Shown: positions 1-9,153 of the stretch, piece by piece | Numbering within the stretch: position 1 is the first letter of the stretch | How the letters are laid out: the number at the start of each line of letters is the position of its first letter | NCBI GenBank assembly: GCA_024278915.1 | Contig: JAJRSG010000301.1 | Location: forward strand, 1 to 48,804 | DNA from: Alphaproteobacteria bacterium | GTDB taxonomy: Bacteria > Pseudomonadota > Alphaproteobacteria > Caulobacterales > Maricaulaceae | Length of the DNA stretch: 48,804 bases | Direction: 5' to 3' | Program-made: the position numbers and the translations under genes | Notes under the pieces: generated by a model | The model's database searches: none | What the model saw: only the letters and a program-made list of their open reading frames with translations | What the model was told of the DNA's origin: nothing

Positions 1-505
1 TACCTGTTTGGATGGCCACTTCGCCGGAGGCTCGAACACTGGCGGCTAAAATAGGGCCGAGGATAATATCGGCACCATCTTCAACAGCTTTGTTGGCGGC
101 GATATATGCACCTTGTGGTGTACCTTCGCTGTCATAGGCCAGGAGCAATACATCGTCTTCTTCTCTGGCAAATAGGGCGAGTTCTGCCGCTTGTAACATG
201 GAATTTGCCTCGTCGCGCAGACGTGATGATTTAGCTGAAAACGGGAGGAGAATAGCCACTCTTTTTAGGCTGTCCCCATCCATGAAGGCAGGGGTGAGGC
301 CCGTAAAGTTGGTTGGCTCTTGGGTTTCTGGCTGCGCCGTCTCGGGGTTTGGAATATCAGTGGTAGGGCGCTCTGGCCCGGGGCGAACAACAACAGGGGG
401 TTGGTAGCTTCCAGGGTTGGTCTGGCCTTGCGGGTTCGTTGGTGATGTTGTTGCACAGGCATTTAGCAAGAAAGCGCCCAAGAACAGCGCAATAAATGTC
501 TTCAT
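1..505 (-). CDS. Penicillin-binding protein activator / LpoA (YraM, LppC)-like lipoprotein, N-terminal part (runs off window)
   Basis: Reverse-strand reading from ATG at 505: MKTFIALFLGAFLLNACATTSPTNPQ... with lipobox LLNAC, open to window edge; later ...VAILLPFSAKSSRLRDEANSMLQAAELALF... typical of the family; next to rsmI and yraN as in many Proteobacteria. Not in the supplied ORF track because it is not closed. Confidence 0.8.
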   Translation of the reverse strand, partial: MKTFIALFLGAFLLNACATTSPTNPQGQTNPGSYQPPVVVRPGPERPTTDIPNPETAQPETQEPTNFTGLTPAFMDGDSLKRVAILLPFSAKSSRLRDEANSMLQAAELALFAREEDDVLLLAYDSEGTPQGAYIAANKAVEDGADIILGPILAASVRASGEVAIQTG

Positions 506-570
506 GTGTTTTAACAGGCTCGCTTTGAGAACAGAAACTGGATACACTTGCATAAAATAACCTTTAATTT

Positions 571-1497
571 ATGGACATGCTTGTGCCCAACGCCTTTGAT
601 AACAACTCTAATCACCCTCGCGCTAATCCGCAAGATGTCAATGTATATGCGCCGCACCTGCAAACATTGGCAGAAGGGTTGTATTTAGTGGCGACTCCTA
701 TCGGCAATCTCCGCGATATTAGCCTTCGCGCTTTGGATATCCTAGCCAGTGCAGATCTGGTGCTGGCCGAAGATACCCGCGTCAGCCGTAAATTATTTAC
801 GCATTACGGCCTTAAAACACCATTATCAGCATATCATGACCATAATGCGGCAAAGCGAGTGCCAAATTTGGTTGAGCGCATGAAAAACGGTGAAGCGATT
901 GCATTAATTTCTGATGCAGGCACGCCGATGGTGTCCGATCCGGGGTATAAACTCGGACGTGCGTGTATTGGCGCAGGGGTAGATGTGGTGGCTGTGCCGG
1001 GGGCCAGTGCCGTGTTGGGTGCTTTGGTTGTTTCCGGTTTGCCGTGTGACAAATTTATGTTTGCGGGGTTTTTACCTGCCAAATCAGGGGCTAGACAATC
1101 CCAATTTCAGGCTTTGATCGATGTGCCGTCAACACTGGTTTTTTATGAAAGCGCAGGTCGGTTATCGGCAATGTTAAAAGATGCGCTTCAAGTGCTTGGA
1201 GAACGACAGGTCGTTGTGGCTCGTGAACTGACAAAAAAATATGAAGAAGTGCTTCGAGGGTCTTTACCGGAAATGATTGAGCAATTGGACGGCGAAAAAC
1301 TAAGGGGCGAAATTGTTGTCTTGATTGGCCCACCAGCCGCCCAGAGTACATGGGACGAGGCTCAAATCGAGGAAGCCTTGCGGTTACGAATACCGAATGT
1401 CGGCGTTAAACGGGCGAGCGAAGAGATCGCTGTTTTGGCAGGTCAAAAAAAACGAGATGTTTATATGTTGGCTCTAAAATTAAAAAATGAAGATTAA
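571..1497 (+). CDS. rsmI: 16S rRNA (cytidine1402-2'-O)-methyltransferase
   Basis: LYLVATPIGNLRDISLRALDIL...AEDTRVSRKLF...ALISDAGTPMVSDPGYKL motifs. Confidence 0.95.
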   Translation: MDMLVPNAFDNNSNHPRANPQDVNVYAPHLQTLAEGLYLVATPIGNLRDISLRALDILASADLVLAEDTRVSRKLFTHYGLKTPLSAYHDHNAAKRVPNLVERMKNGEAIALISDAGTPMVSDPGYKLGRACIGAGVDVVAVPGASAVLGALVVSGLPCDKFMFAGFLPAKSGARQSQFQALIDVPSTLVFYESAGRLSAMLKDALQVLGERQVVVARELTKKYEEVLRGSLPEMIEQLDGEKLRGEIVVLIGPPAAQSTWDEAQIEEALRLRIPNVGVKRASEEIAVLAGQKKRDVYMLALKLKNED

Positions 1498-1852
1498 GGG
1501 GCGCAAACAGGCAGAAAAAAGAGGGCGCCGCGCCGAATGGTTGGCGGCGATGTTTTTGCGGTTAAAAGGGTATAAAGTTCTCGAAACCCGTTTTAAAACA
1601 AGCGGCGGGGAAATTGATATTATTGCTAAAATGGGGCAGACCCTCGTTGCTGTTGAAGTGAAACAACGACCAAATTTGCAACTTTCCCATGATGCTCTTA
1701 CGGCCACAGGTTTGCGGCGAATAGAAAATGCAGCGGCGGCGTACCAAGAAAACCACGCAAATTTACACGAACTTGATTTGCGGTTTGATGCTATATTTGT
1801 ATTGCCAAATTTGCGAATACATCACCTTAAGGACGCATGGCGTGCCTATTGA
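1487..1852 (+). CDS. yraN: YraN family putative endonuclease (UPF0102)
   Basis: GRRAEWLAAMFLRLKGYKVLETRFKTSGGEIDIIAKMGQTLVAVEVKQR; overlaps rsmI end. Confidence 0.92.
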   Translation: MKIKGRKQAEKRGRRAEWLAAMFLRLKGYKVLETRFKTSGGEIDIIAKMGQTLVAVEVKQRPNLQLSHDALTATGLRRIENAAAAYQENHANLHELDLRFDAIFVLPNLRIHHLKDAWRAY

Positions 1853-2982
1853 GGTGTGAGCGCTGCATCCTCTACTTTGAACATCTGGGCGCGGTCTTTG
1901 AAGGCAGAGAACAGGGATTTGTCGGTGCCAGTCATGAAGACTTGCGTGCCAAGGGCAAGCAGGTTTTCGGTCAAGGCTGCTCGGCGGTTTTCATCCAAAT
2001 GGGCTGCGATTTCGTCCAGAAGAAGAATGGGGGTGCGCAAGGGTTGTGCACGGGCATGGGCAAGAATGAGACCTATGAGGAGGGCTTTTTGTTCGCCAGT
2101 GGAACATTCTGCCGCTGGCATGTTTTTGCTACGATGAACAACGCAGAGGTCGCTCTTGTGCACACCTCGTAGGGTGCGCCCCGCACTTTTGTCAAGTGCT
2201 CGGTCTTTTTGGAGTTGGGCTTTGATAAACCCATAGACATCGGTTTCTTCAGCTCCGCTTTGATAGAGAGCTTCGGCCTCCCCATCTAATGAAATGACGG
2301 CTTTGGGGAAGCTGTCTTCGGCACTGTCTTCGATTTCTGCTTGGAGTTTACAGAGGGTTTGCCAACGGGCTTTGGCGATTTTTGCTGCGTTTTCCGCCAT
2401 GTCGGTTTCCAAGGCATCAAACCAATAGGCATCATCAATATTATCGGCAAATAATCGCCCACGTTCTGCTCTGGCTTTGTCATAAACAAGGTGGGCGCGG
2501 CCATGAGCCGGAGCATGGACCAGACATAAACGGTCAAAAAACTTTCGGCGGTCTGCGGGGGCACCACTAAACAATCTGTCTTGGGCGGGGGTAAGCCAGT
2601 TGACGGTGAGGTGGGTCGCCAGATCCGTTCCGCTAGCATTTTTACCGTCGATACGAATTTGGCGACGGGTCGGTGCGTCCGGTATTTGTCCGGTGCCAAT
2701 TTTTACTGGCTCAAGAAGATCATCAGAAGCGCCCGTTAACACGGCAGATACAGCCCAATGGTGGGAAGTTGTATCATTTTCCCGTCTGGCAATATCTCCA
2801 AGCTTTGCTCGTCGTAAGCCACGTCCAGGCGAGAGGAGGGAAACAGCTTCTAGCAGGTTGGTTTTACCTGCGCCGTTTTCACCAAATAACACAACCGGTC
2901 GCCCGTCAAATTGGGCGGCGAGATTTGGGTAGGAGCGAAACTGGGTTAAAAAAAGCTTTTCTATAAACGGCGTCTTGGCCAC
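1846..2982 (-). CDS. recF: DNA replication and repair protein RecF
   Basis: LFLTQFRSYPNLAAQFDGRPVVLFGENGAGKTNLLEAVSLLSPGRGLR; C-terminal LLLDEIAAHLDENRRAAL. Confidence 0.95.
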   Translation of the reverse strand: MAKTPFIEKLFLTQFRSYPNLAAQFDGRPVVLFGENGAGKTNLLEAVSLLSPGRGLRRAKLGDIARRENDTTSHHWAVSAVLTGASDDLLEPVKIGTGQIPDAPTRRQIRIDGKNASGTDLATHLTVNWLTPAQDRLFSGAPADRRKFFDRLCLVHAPAHGRAHLVYDKARAERGRLFADNIDDAYWFDALETDMAENAAKIAKARWQTLCKLQAEIEDSAEDSFPKAVISLDGEAEALYQSGAEETDVYGFIKAQLQKDRALDKSAGRTLRGVHKSDLCVVHRSKNMPAAECSTGEQKALLIGLILAHARAQPLRTPILLLDEIAAHLDENRRAALTENLLALGTQVFMTGTDKSLFSAFKDRAQMFKVEDAALTPQ

Positions 2983-2989
2983 AAAGATT

Positions 2990-4093
2990 TTATACCCGTA
3001 ATGGCATCAAAACAAACAAAACCCCGTCGTCGTCCGGGTCTTTGACCAGAGCAGGCGCGGCTGGATCTGCGAGTTGAAAATGAATGTCTTGAGCGCCAAT
3101 TTGTGCGGTAACATCCAAAATGTATTTGGCGTTAAAACCGATTTCCAGCGGCTCACTGTCATAATCAACCATCAGGTCTTCATTAGCATTGCCGTGTTCG
3201 GGGTTATTGACGGCAAGGGCAAGGTTGTCTTTTTCCAAGGTCAATTTAATCGAGCGGGATTTTTCAGCAGAGATGGTCGCAACCCGATCAACAGCAGCGG
3301 TAAAGACTTTGTTGTCGATAACCAATTGCTTGTCATTTGCTTTCGGGATGACGCGGTCATAATCGGGGAATGTCCCGTCTATTAGTTTGGAAGTCAGAAC
3401 TGCGGAGCCGACTTTAAAGCGAATTTTAGCGTCTGATACAGAAAGCTCAATCGCGCCGTCATAGCCGTCGATAAGGCGGCGAAGTTCAGCCACAGTTTTA
3501 CGGGGAATAATAATGCCCGGTAAACCTTGTGCGCCAGCAGGGAGAGGCATTTCAGCCAAGGCCAGACGGTGACCATCGGTGGCGACGGTACGAAGTTTGC
3601 CTTCTGCGGCGTGGAAATATATGCCGTTGAGATAATAGCGGGTTTCTTCTGTGGAGATGGCAAAACGTGTTTTGTCAATCAAGCGGGCGAGGGCAGGTGC
3701 TTCCATAGAAAAATTATGAGTGAACCCGTCTGCGGTCATTTTTGGGAAATCGCCCGGCGGTAATAATGGCAAGGTAAAGTGCGAACGGCCTGCGTCTACT
3801 TCGAGACGCCCGTCGGCGCTAATCATCAGGGAAACTTCTGCGCCGTCAGGGAGCTTTCTGGCAATATCATACAGGGTGTGGGCGGGCGCGGTAACGTCGC
3901 CAGGAGCTGAGATATTGGCACCTGCTGCTTCGGTAATTTCAATGTCCAAATCCGTTGCGGTGAAATGAATGCTGTCGCCATCGGCGCTCATTAAAACATT
4001 CGACAAAATCGGAATTGTATTGCGGCGTTCCACAACATTTTGCACATGACCAAGAGCGGAGAGCAAATTTGCACGTTCCATAGAGAATTTCAT
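2990..4093 (-). CDS. dnaN: DNA polymerase III subunit beta
   Basis: MKFSMERANLLSALGHVQNVVERRNTIPILSNVLM...; C-terminal DDGVLFVLMPLRV. Confidence 0.97.
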   Translation of the reverse strand: MKFSMERANLLSALGHVQNVVERRNTIPILSNVLMSADGDSIHFTATDLDIEITEAAGANISAPGDVTAPAHTLYDIARKLPDGAEVSLMISADGRLEVDAGRSHFTLPLLPPGDFPKMTADGFTHNFSMEAPALARLIDKTRFAISTEETRYYLNGIYFHAAEGKLRTVATDGHRLALAEMPLPAGAQGLPGIIIPRKTVAELRRLIDGYDGAIELSVSDAKIRFKVGSAVLTSKLIDGTFPDYDRVIPKANDKQLVIDNKVFTAAVDRVATISAEKSRSIKLTLEKDNLALAVNNPEHGNANEDLMVDYDSEPLEIGFNAKYILDVTAQIGAQDIHFQLADPAAPALVKDPDDDGVLFVLMPLRV

Positions 4094-4572
4094 AACGGAC
4101 CTATTTATTTAACGAGTAGTGATTCTACTACCACTTATACATCCTTAACCATAGTAGAAAACCCGGCAAGCCCCAAGTGTTTTTTCGCCGTGTGGATGGA
4201 TGTGTGGGTAAGGAACAGCATATTGAACAAGCGAGCCATGATTGCTAACAAAATGAGGCTTTGTCTGGCTGAAAATTAGCTGTTTCGCATGTACAAGGTG
4301 TTTGTTTACTAAATGTGTTGCCCTATCGTTACTCACAACTAAATTGCTCAAAAGGCTATTACGAGAGTGGATATGAAGGGGTTTATTAAAAACAAGGTGT
4401 GGAGTAATATTAAGTTTTGTGGCGATAGGTTGGGAGATTGTTGCTAATAACTTAATGGATTGAATGAAATCGGCTATTTTATCTTGATGTATTGAATATT
4501 TAGGTATAATGCTGAATAAACTAGAAAATATGTAAAAAAAATACAAAAAATAGAGTTTAGATAGAGGTTTGG

Positions 4573-5865
4573 ATGTTGGTTGAATTTTCTGTATCAAATT
4601 TTAGATCAATTTCAAAGAAAATCACTTTTTCTGCGGTAGCCAGTTCGGGTGCAGTGAAGAGTTCTCGTTTAACTGTGGATACTGGTAATTCTCTTGCGCC
4701 ATCACTGTTAACTAGTGCCGTCACTTTTGGTCCAAATGCCTCTGGTAAATCATCATTTATACGGTCAGTTAAGTTCTTCAAAAATTTAGTCAAACACTCG
4801 GCTCAAGATCGGACGCATGGGGACAAAATCAATTACTCACGTAATAAACTTGCAAAGGGTTTTGTAAAAAAACCTAGTGAGTTTGAAATTATTTTTATCC
4901 ATAAAAATGAGTTGTTTCAGTATGGGCTTAAGATTAATAATGATAAAATTTTGGAAGAGTGGTTGTTTGCAAGGCATTCAAAGCATTTAAGCCGAACTAG
5001 AAATGTTTTTTATCGTAAATTTGTATCTAAAAAAGAAGGCTATTTTTGGGATGTAAATGATAGCCAACTTCCAGGAGAAAAAGAAACTTGGAAAAAGGCA
5101 ACAAGAGATAATGCGCTCTTTCTTTCAACAGCAGTACAGCTGAATTCAAAATATTTACAAAAACCCTTTGAGTGGATTTGTGATTATCTAGAAATTATTG
5201 GAGCAAATGAACGAGTAGCACACAATTTCACCGCTAAGCTTTTATTTGAAAAAGAAGATAAAGGTCAAATTTTGGATTTAATGGAGGCATTAGATTTACA
5301 CATAACAGGCTTCCGAGTTGAAAGCCATAAAATGAAACTTCCACAGAGCGCTAAAGATATGTTTTCTGAAAAGTTGCTTGAGAAATTTTCTAGAGAGGCA
5401 AAAGATCAGCGTGATTATCGTGTGTTTATGGAGCACAAAAATCAAAGTGGGGAAGTCATTGAGCTTTCCTTGAATGAAGAGTCTGATGGAACCCAGGTTC
5501 TATTTGGCTTGGCGGGGGCAATTTTTGATGTATTGGAAAATGGATATACGCTCTTCATTGACGAGTTAAGCAATAGCTTGCACCCCTTGGCGTTAAAAGG
5601 GCTTGTAAGTATATTTCATAATGAAAAGTTAAACAAAAGAGGTGCGCAACTATTTTTTACAAGTCATGAGACATCAATTATTTCGAAAAATTTTATGCAC
5701 AAAGATCAAATTTGGTTTATTGATCGCCTAGATGGTGTCTCGACACAACTGAGGCCAATGTCAGATTATAGCGTTCGTGAAATTTCAGCCTTTCAAAGAT
5801 CATATTTAGGCGGAAAATATGGTGCCTTGCCAAATATTAGAGAGCTAGATAATGTCGGCTCGTAG
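4573..5865 (+). CDS. AAA15/AAA21-type ATP-binding protein (COG1106-like)
   Basis: N-terminal MLVEFSVSNFRSISKKITFS, Walker A GPNASGKSS, Walker B-like YTLFIDELSNSLHPLAL, ...FFTSHETSII; AT-rich relative to neighbours. Confidence 0.88.
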   Translation: MLVEFSVSNFRSISKKITFSAVASSGAVKSSRLTVDTGNSLAPSLLTSAVTFGPNASGKSSFIRSVKFFKNLVKHSAQDRTHGDKINYSRNKLAKGFVKKPSEFEIIFIHKNELFQYGLKINNDKILEEWLFARHSKHLSRTRNVFYRKFVSKKEGYFWDVNDSQLPGEKETWKKATRDNALFLSTAVQLNSKYLQKPFEWICDYLEIIGANERVAHNFTAKLLFEKEDKGQILDLMEALDLHITGFRVESHKMKLPQSAKDMFSEKLLEKFSREAKDQRDYRVFMEHKNQSGEVIELSLNEESDGTQVLFGLAGAIFDVLENGYTLFIDELSNSLHPLALKGLVSIFHNEKLNKRGAQLFFTSHETSIISKNFMHKDQIWFIDRLDGVSTQLRPMSDYSVREISAFQRSYLGGKYGALPNIRELDNVGS

Positions 5866-6568
5866 CGACAAATTACACTCAAAAAGAAAAGCAAAAACCA
5901 CAAAAAATTTAAAACGTCGTGCTGCTAGCTTGGTTCCCAATAAGAGGATGTTACTTGTATGCGAGGGTGAAGTAACCGAGGTCGAGTATTTTAAACACCT
6001 GAAATATTCACTAAAATTAGCAAATATAGATATTGACATATGCGGTAAAGAGTGTGGTTCTGCTCCAACTTCAGTGGTGAAATATGCTAAAAGTCGCGCT
6101 ATGTCAGAAGGGCCACACACAGATGGTGGATATAATGATGTGTTTTGTATATTTGACAGGGACGCGCATGTTGATTTTGAAAAAGCGAAAAGTCAAATAC
6201 TTGAACTAAACAAGCCAAATTCTAAATTTTACGCTGAAACTATGTATGCTGTTTGGTCAAATCCGTGTTTTGAGATATGGTTGCTATTTCATTTTCAATA
6301 TACTCGAAGTCCATTTGTAGCTATGAGGCGTAAATCGTCGGGCGACTGTGTGACGCAAGAGTTGAAAAAGTGCGCATCTTTTAAAAAGTTCTCAAAACAT
6401 ATTACCCGAGAAAATTTCAATGAATTAAGTGATCGTTGGGATGATGCATTTGTAAATGCGAAAAAAGCATATGCTGATTATAAGAAAATAGGTGAGCCCA
6501 ACCCATCTACAAAAGCGCATTTTCTAGTGGAATATTTAAAAAACCCGAGTAAAGGGTACCATGGGTAG
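5852..6568 (+). CDS. RloB-like (TOPRIM-type) protein
   Basis: KRMLLVCEGEVTEVEYFKHLKY, DVFCIFDRDAHVDF, NPCFEIWLLFHF; overlaps upstream ATPase by 14 nt. Confidence 0.82.
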   Translation: MSARSDKLHSKRKAKTTKNLKRRAASLVPNKRMLLVCEGEVTEVEYFKHLKYSLKLANIDIDICGKECGSAPTSVVKYAKSRAMSEGPHTDGGYNDVFCIFDRDAHVDFEKAKSQILELNKPNSKFYAETMYAVWSNPCFEIWLLFHFQYTRSPFVAMRRKSSGDCVTQELKKCASFKKFSKHITRENFNELSDRWDDAFVNAKKAYADYKKIGEPNPSTKAHFLVEYLKNPSKGYHG

Positions 6569-6585
6569 AGTTTTCTAACTAAGAA

Positions 6586-7437
6586 CTAAATTTTGCAATT
6601 ATCGATTAGGCGCACGCCTTTACAGGTGGCGGCGATGAGGAGGCGGGCTTGGTTTTTATCGAGGGAATGGGGGAGTATTTTCAGGGTTTTGGCATCGGCG
6701 ACACTGACATAATCAACACTGCTAAATCCTGCTGATAATAAGGCCTCGATTGCGGTATCTGTGGCGTGTTTAATATCCGCGCCTGCTTTAATTTCTTTGG
6801 CGCAAGCGCGCATAATTCGGTTCAAATGCCCGGCAATCGCTCGGCCTTCTTGGTCAAAATATTGGTTGCGAGAGGACATGGCTAGTCCGTCTTTTTCACG
6901 CATGATCGGCGCGCCAATAATTTTTACTGGAATATCAAGGTCGGATGTGATGCGGCGAATGGTTAAGAGTTGCTGATAATCTTTTTCTCCGAATACGGCG
7001 ATATCGGGTTGCACGCGGTTGAGTAACTTAGTGACGATCAAGGCAACTCCGCCAAAAAAATGCGGCCGGTAATCGGTTTCAAGGCCAAGGGCTGCTCCGC
7101 CCACATGCAGGCTAGTGGCATGATGTTCACCGTATAAGCTACCCTTTGGGATATAAACCAAATCACAGCCAGCGACTTGCAACATTTTGGCATCTTTTTT
7201 TTCAGTGCGGGGATAACTTCCGAGATCTTCGCCTTCGGCAAATTGTGTGGGGTTTATATAGATACTGGCAATGATTTTATCGGCGTGTTTTTTTGCCTTG
7301 GTAATTAAGGAAAGATGCCCCGCGTGGAGAGCGCCCATGGTCGGGACAAACCCGATCGTTTTTCCCGCCAATCGCCATTCGCTCACTTGTTGGCGAAGTT
7401 GTTTTTCTGTGGTGACGATAAAGCGTGGTTGCGGCAT
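6586..7437 (-). CDS. panC: Pantoate--beta-alanine ligase
   Basis: GFVPTMGALHAGHLSLI...SIYINPTQFAEGEDLGSYPRT...FGEKDYQQLLTIRR. Confidence 0.95.
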   Translation of the reverse strand: MPQPRFIVTTEKQLRQQVSEWRLAGKTIGFVPTMGALHAGHLSLITKAKKHADKIIASIYINPTQFAEGEDLGSYPRTEKKDAKMLQVAGCDLVYIPKGSLYGEHHATSLHVGGAALGLETDYRPHFFGGVALIVTKLLNRVQPDIAVFGEKDYQQLLTIRRITSDLDIPVKIIGAPIMREKDGLAMSSRNQYFDQEGRAIAGHLNRIMRACAKEIKAGADIKHATDTAIEALLSAGFSSVDYVSVADAKTLKILPHSLDKNQARLLIAATCKGVRLIDNCKI

Positions 7438-7460
7438 GTGCCTTTTCTCCGATTAGCCGT

Positions 7461-8645
7461 TCAAGATGGAGATACCACTAAGCAGGAAAGGGCACGGGCC
7501 GCAAGAGTTTTACACACGCTGACCGCCTTTTGGTGAGAGAGTTCGCCGAGGCGTGCCCGGTAAATCATGCCATTCCTGCGCTTTACGGGTAGCACATAGC
7601 CGCTGGCACCTGCCACCATTAACCCTTGGTCCGCCTGTGCTGTTATTAGGACATTTTGCGCTGCGCCCAAAGTGGAATAAGCCCCGATTTGCACAGTCCA
7701 GTTTTTGAGGGGTGTGCGATAGGCGGCTTGCAAGACGTAATTTTGTGTTGGTTTCGGGAGGGTGTGGACTGTGCGCTGGGTTGCGCTTGTATTTAAGGCG
7801 AGGTTCGGGTTAAAGGTTTTAGCTTCATTCTTTGCAATGACGTCAAACCCCCGTTCAATCAGGTCAGTCATATGTTGGTCACGGGAACGACCGGTGGCTC
7901 CGCCAAGCACGACAGCGATAATGCGGTGCTCATTTCGTTTGGCCGAGAGCACCAGATTATAACCCGAGTCAATAGTATATCCAGTTTTAAAACCGTCCAC
8001 ACCTTCTACTTTTCCCAGAAGGCTATTATGGGTTTTATAGGTGCGGCCTTGATAGGTGAAAGTGGGTCTGGAAAAATATCCGTAATATTTACTGTGGTTG
8101 GCAAGCAGGGCTTGGGCTAATTTGGCCATATCGCGGGCGGTTGTTACTTGTGCAGGATTTGGCAGGCCGTGGGGGTTCATAAAAACGGTCGAGCGCATGC
8201 CGAGGCTTTGGGCCTTTGCATTCATTTGCGCGGCGAATTCATCTACGGAACCACTGAGCCGCTCGGCGAGAACCACAGCGGCGTCATTTGCGGAGCGCAC
8301 GGTCAATGCTAATATGGCCTGTTCGACCCCGATGGTACGTCCTGCCTTTAATCCAAGTTTGACAGGGGCCGTACGGGCTGCCCGCGCCGAAACGATCATT
8401 GGTTCATGTAAGTCGATTTCGCCTTTTTCCAACGCATCAAAGGCAAGGTAGAGGGTCATCATTTTGGTCAAGGAAGCGGGATAGCGCGAGCTTTCGATTT
8501 TTCGGGCATGCAAAATTTCCAAACTATCGGCGTCTACAATAATGGATGCGTATTTATTGGCTTTTGCGTTGGCGTCGATACTGACGGAAAGGCACCCCAA
8601 ACCTAGTGTGAAAACCATCAAAAATTTGATAAAATAACGAAACAT
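7461..8645 (-). CDS. D-alanyl-D-alanine carboxypeptidase (S11) with C-terminal SPOR-like domain
   Basis: Signal peptide; SSRYPASLTKMMTLYLAF (SxxK), SAN and KTG motifs (VRSANDAAVV, DGFKTGYT), C-terminal WTVQIGAYSTLGAAQN SPOR-like; start chosen at MFRYFIKFLMVF. Confidence 0.9.
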   Translation of the reverse strand: MFRYFIKFLMVFTLGLGCLSVSIDANAKANKYASIIVDADSLEILHARKIESSRYPASLTKMMTLYLAFDALEKGEIDLHEPMIVSARAARTAPVKLGLKAGRTIGVEQAILALTVRSANDAAVVLAERLSGSVDEFAAQMNAKAQSLGMRSTVFMNPHGLPNPAQVTTARDMAKLAQALLANHSKYYGYFSRPTFTYQGRTYKTHNSLLGKVEGVDGFKTGYTIDSGYNLVLSAKRNEHRIIAVVLGGATGRSRDQHMTDLIERGFDVIAKNEAKTFNPNLALNTSATQRTVHTLPKPTQNYVLQAAYRTPLKNWTVQIGAYSTLGAAQNVLITAQADQGLMVAGASGYVLPVKRRNGMIYRARLGELSHQKAVSVCKTLAARALSCLVVSPS

Positions 8646-8745
8646 GTGTTTTGGGTAGAGCCGCAGTTTTACAATATGGTTAACGCGGATTAACAAATTG
8701 CATAAATGGTCTTTTATCTTTGGAAAAACCCCCTATCTTATACGA

Positions 8746-9105
8746 ATGACAAAACTAAACTTTATACCGACAAAACTTGGGCCAGACCGCGAAGATGACG
8801 ACGGTGCCGGGACTGAACGGGGGGTGGCGACCAAAACGCGCCCTAAAACTAAAAAACCGTCTCAATACAAAGTCATTTTGCTCAATGATGATTATACGCC
8901 AATGGAGTTTGTTGTGAGTATCCTCATGGGAGTATTTAAGCGCTCCCAAGAAGAAGCCACTAAAATCATGCTTGCCGTGCACCAAAAAGGGGTAGGTGTT
9001 TGCGGTATTTATACCTTTGAAGTGGCAGAAACCAAGGTCGGGCAAGTTATGGACGCGGCCAAGAGAAATCAGCATCCCTTGAAATGCACACTTGAAAAAG
9101 CATAA
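8746..9105 (+). CDS. clpS: ATP-dependent Clp protease adaptor protein ClpS
   Basis: [57 protein letters not shown]; immediately upstream of clpA. Confidence 0.95.
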   Translation: MTKLNFIPTKLGPDREDDDGAGTERGVATKTRPKTKKPSQYKVILLNDDYTPMEFVVSILMGVFKRSQEEATKIMLAVHQKGVGVCGIYTFEVAETKVGQVMDAAKRNQHPLKCTLEKA

Positions 9106-9153
9106 GGGAAATCCCATTTTAAAGGGATAAGATAGCAAAACAGGAAACACAAA

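Noticed and set aside
1837-2172. Plus-strand ORFs within recF (and similar antisense ORFs inside dnaN, dnaA, clpA, ubiB, cysK)
   Set aside because: Antisense to strongly recognised genes, low-complexity translations without family resemblance.
4145-4597. Minus-strand 150-aa ORF upstream of dnaN
   Set aside because: Low-complexity AT-rich translation overlapping the ATPase start; no recognisable domain.
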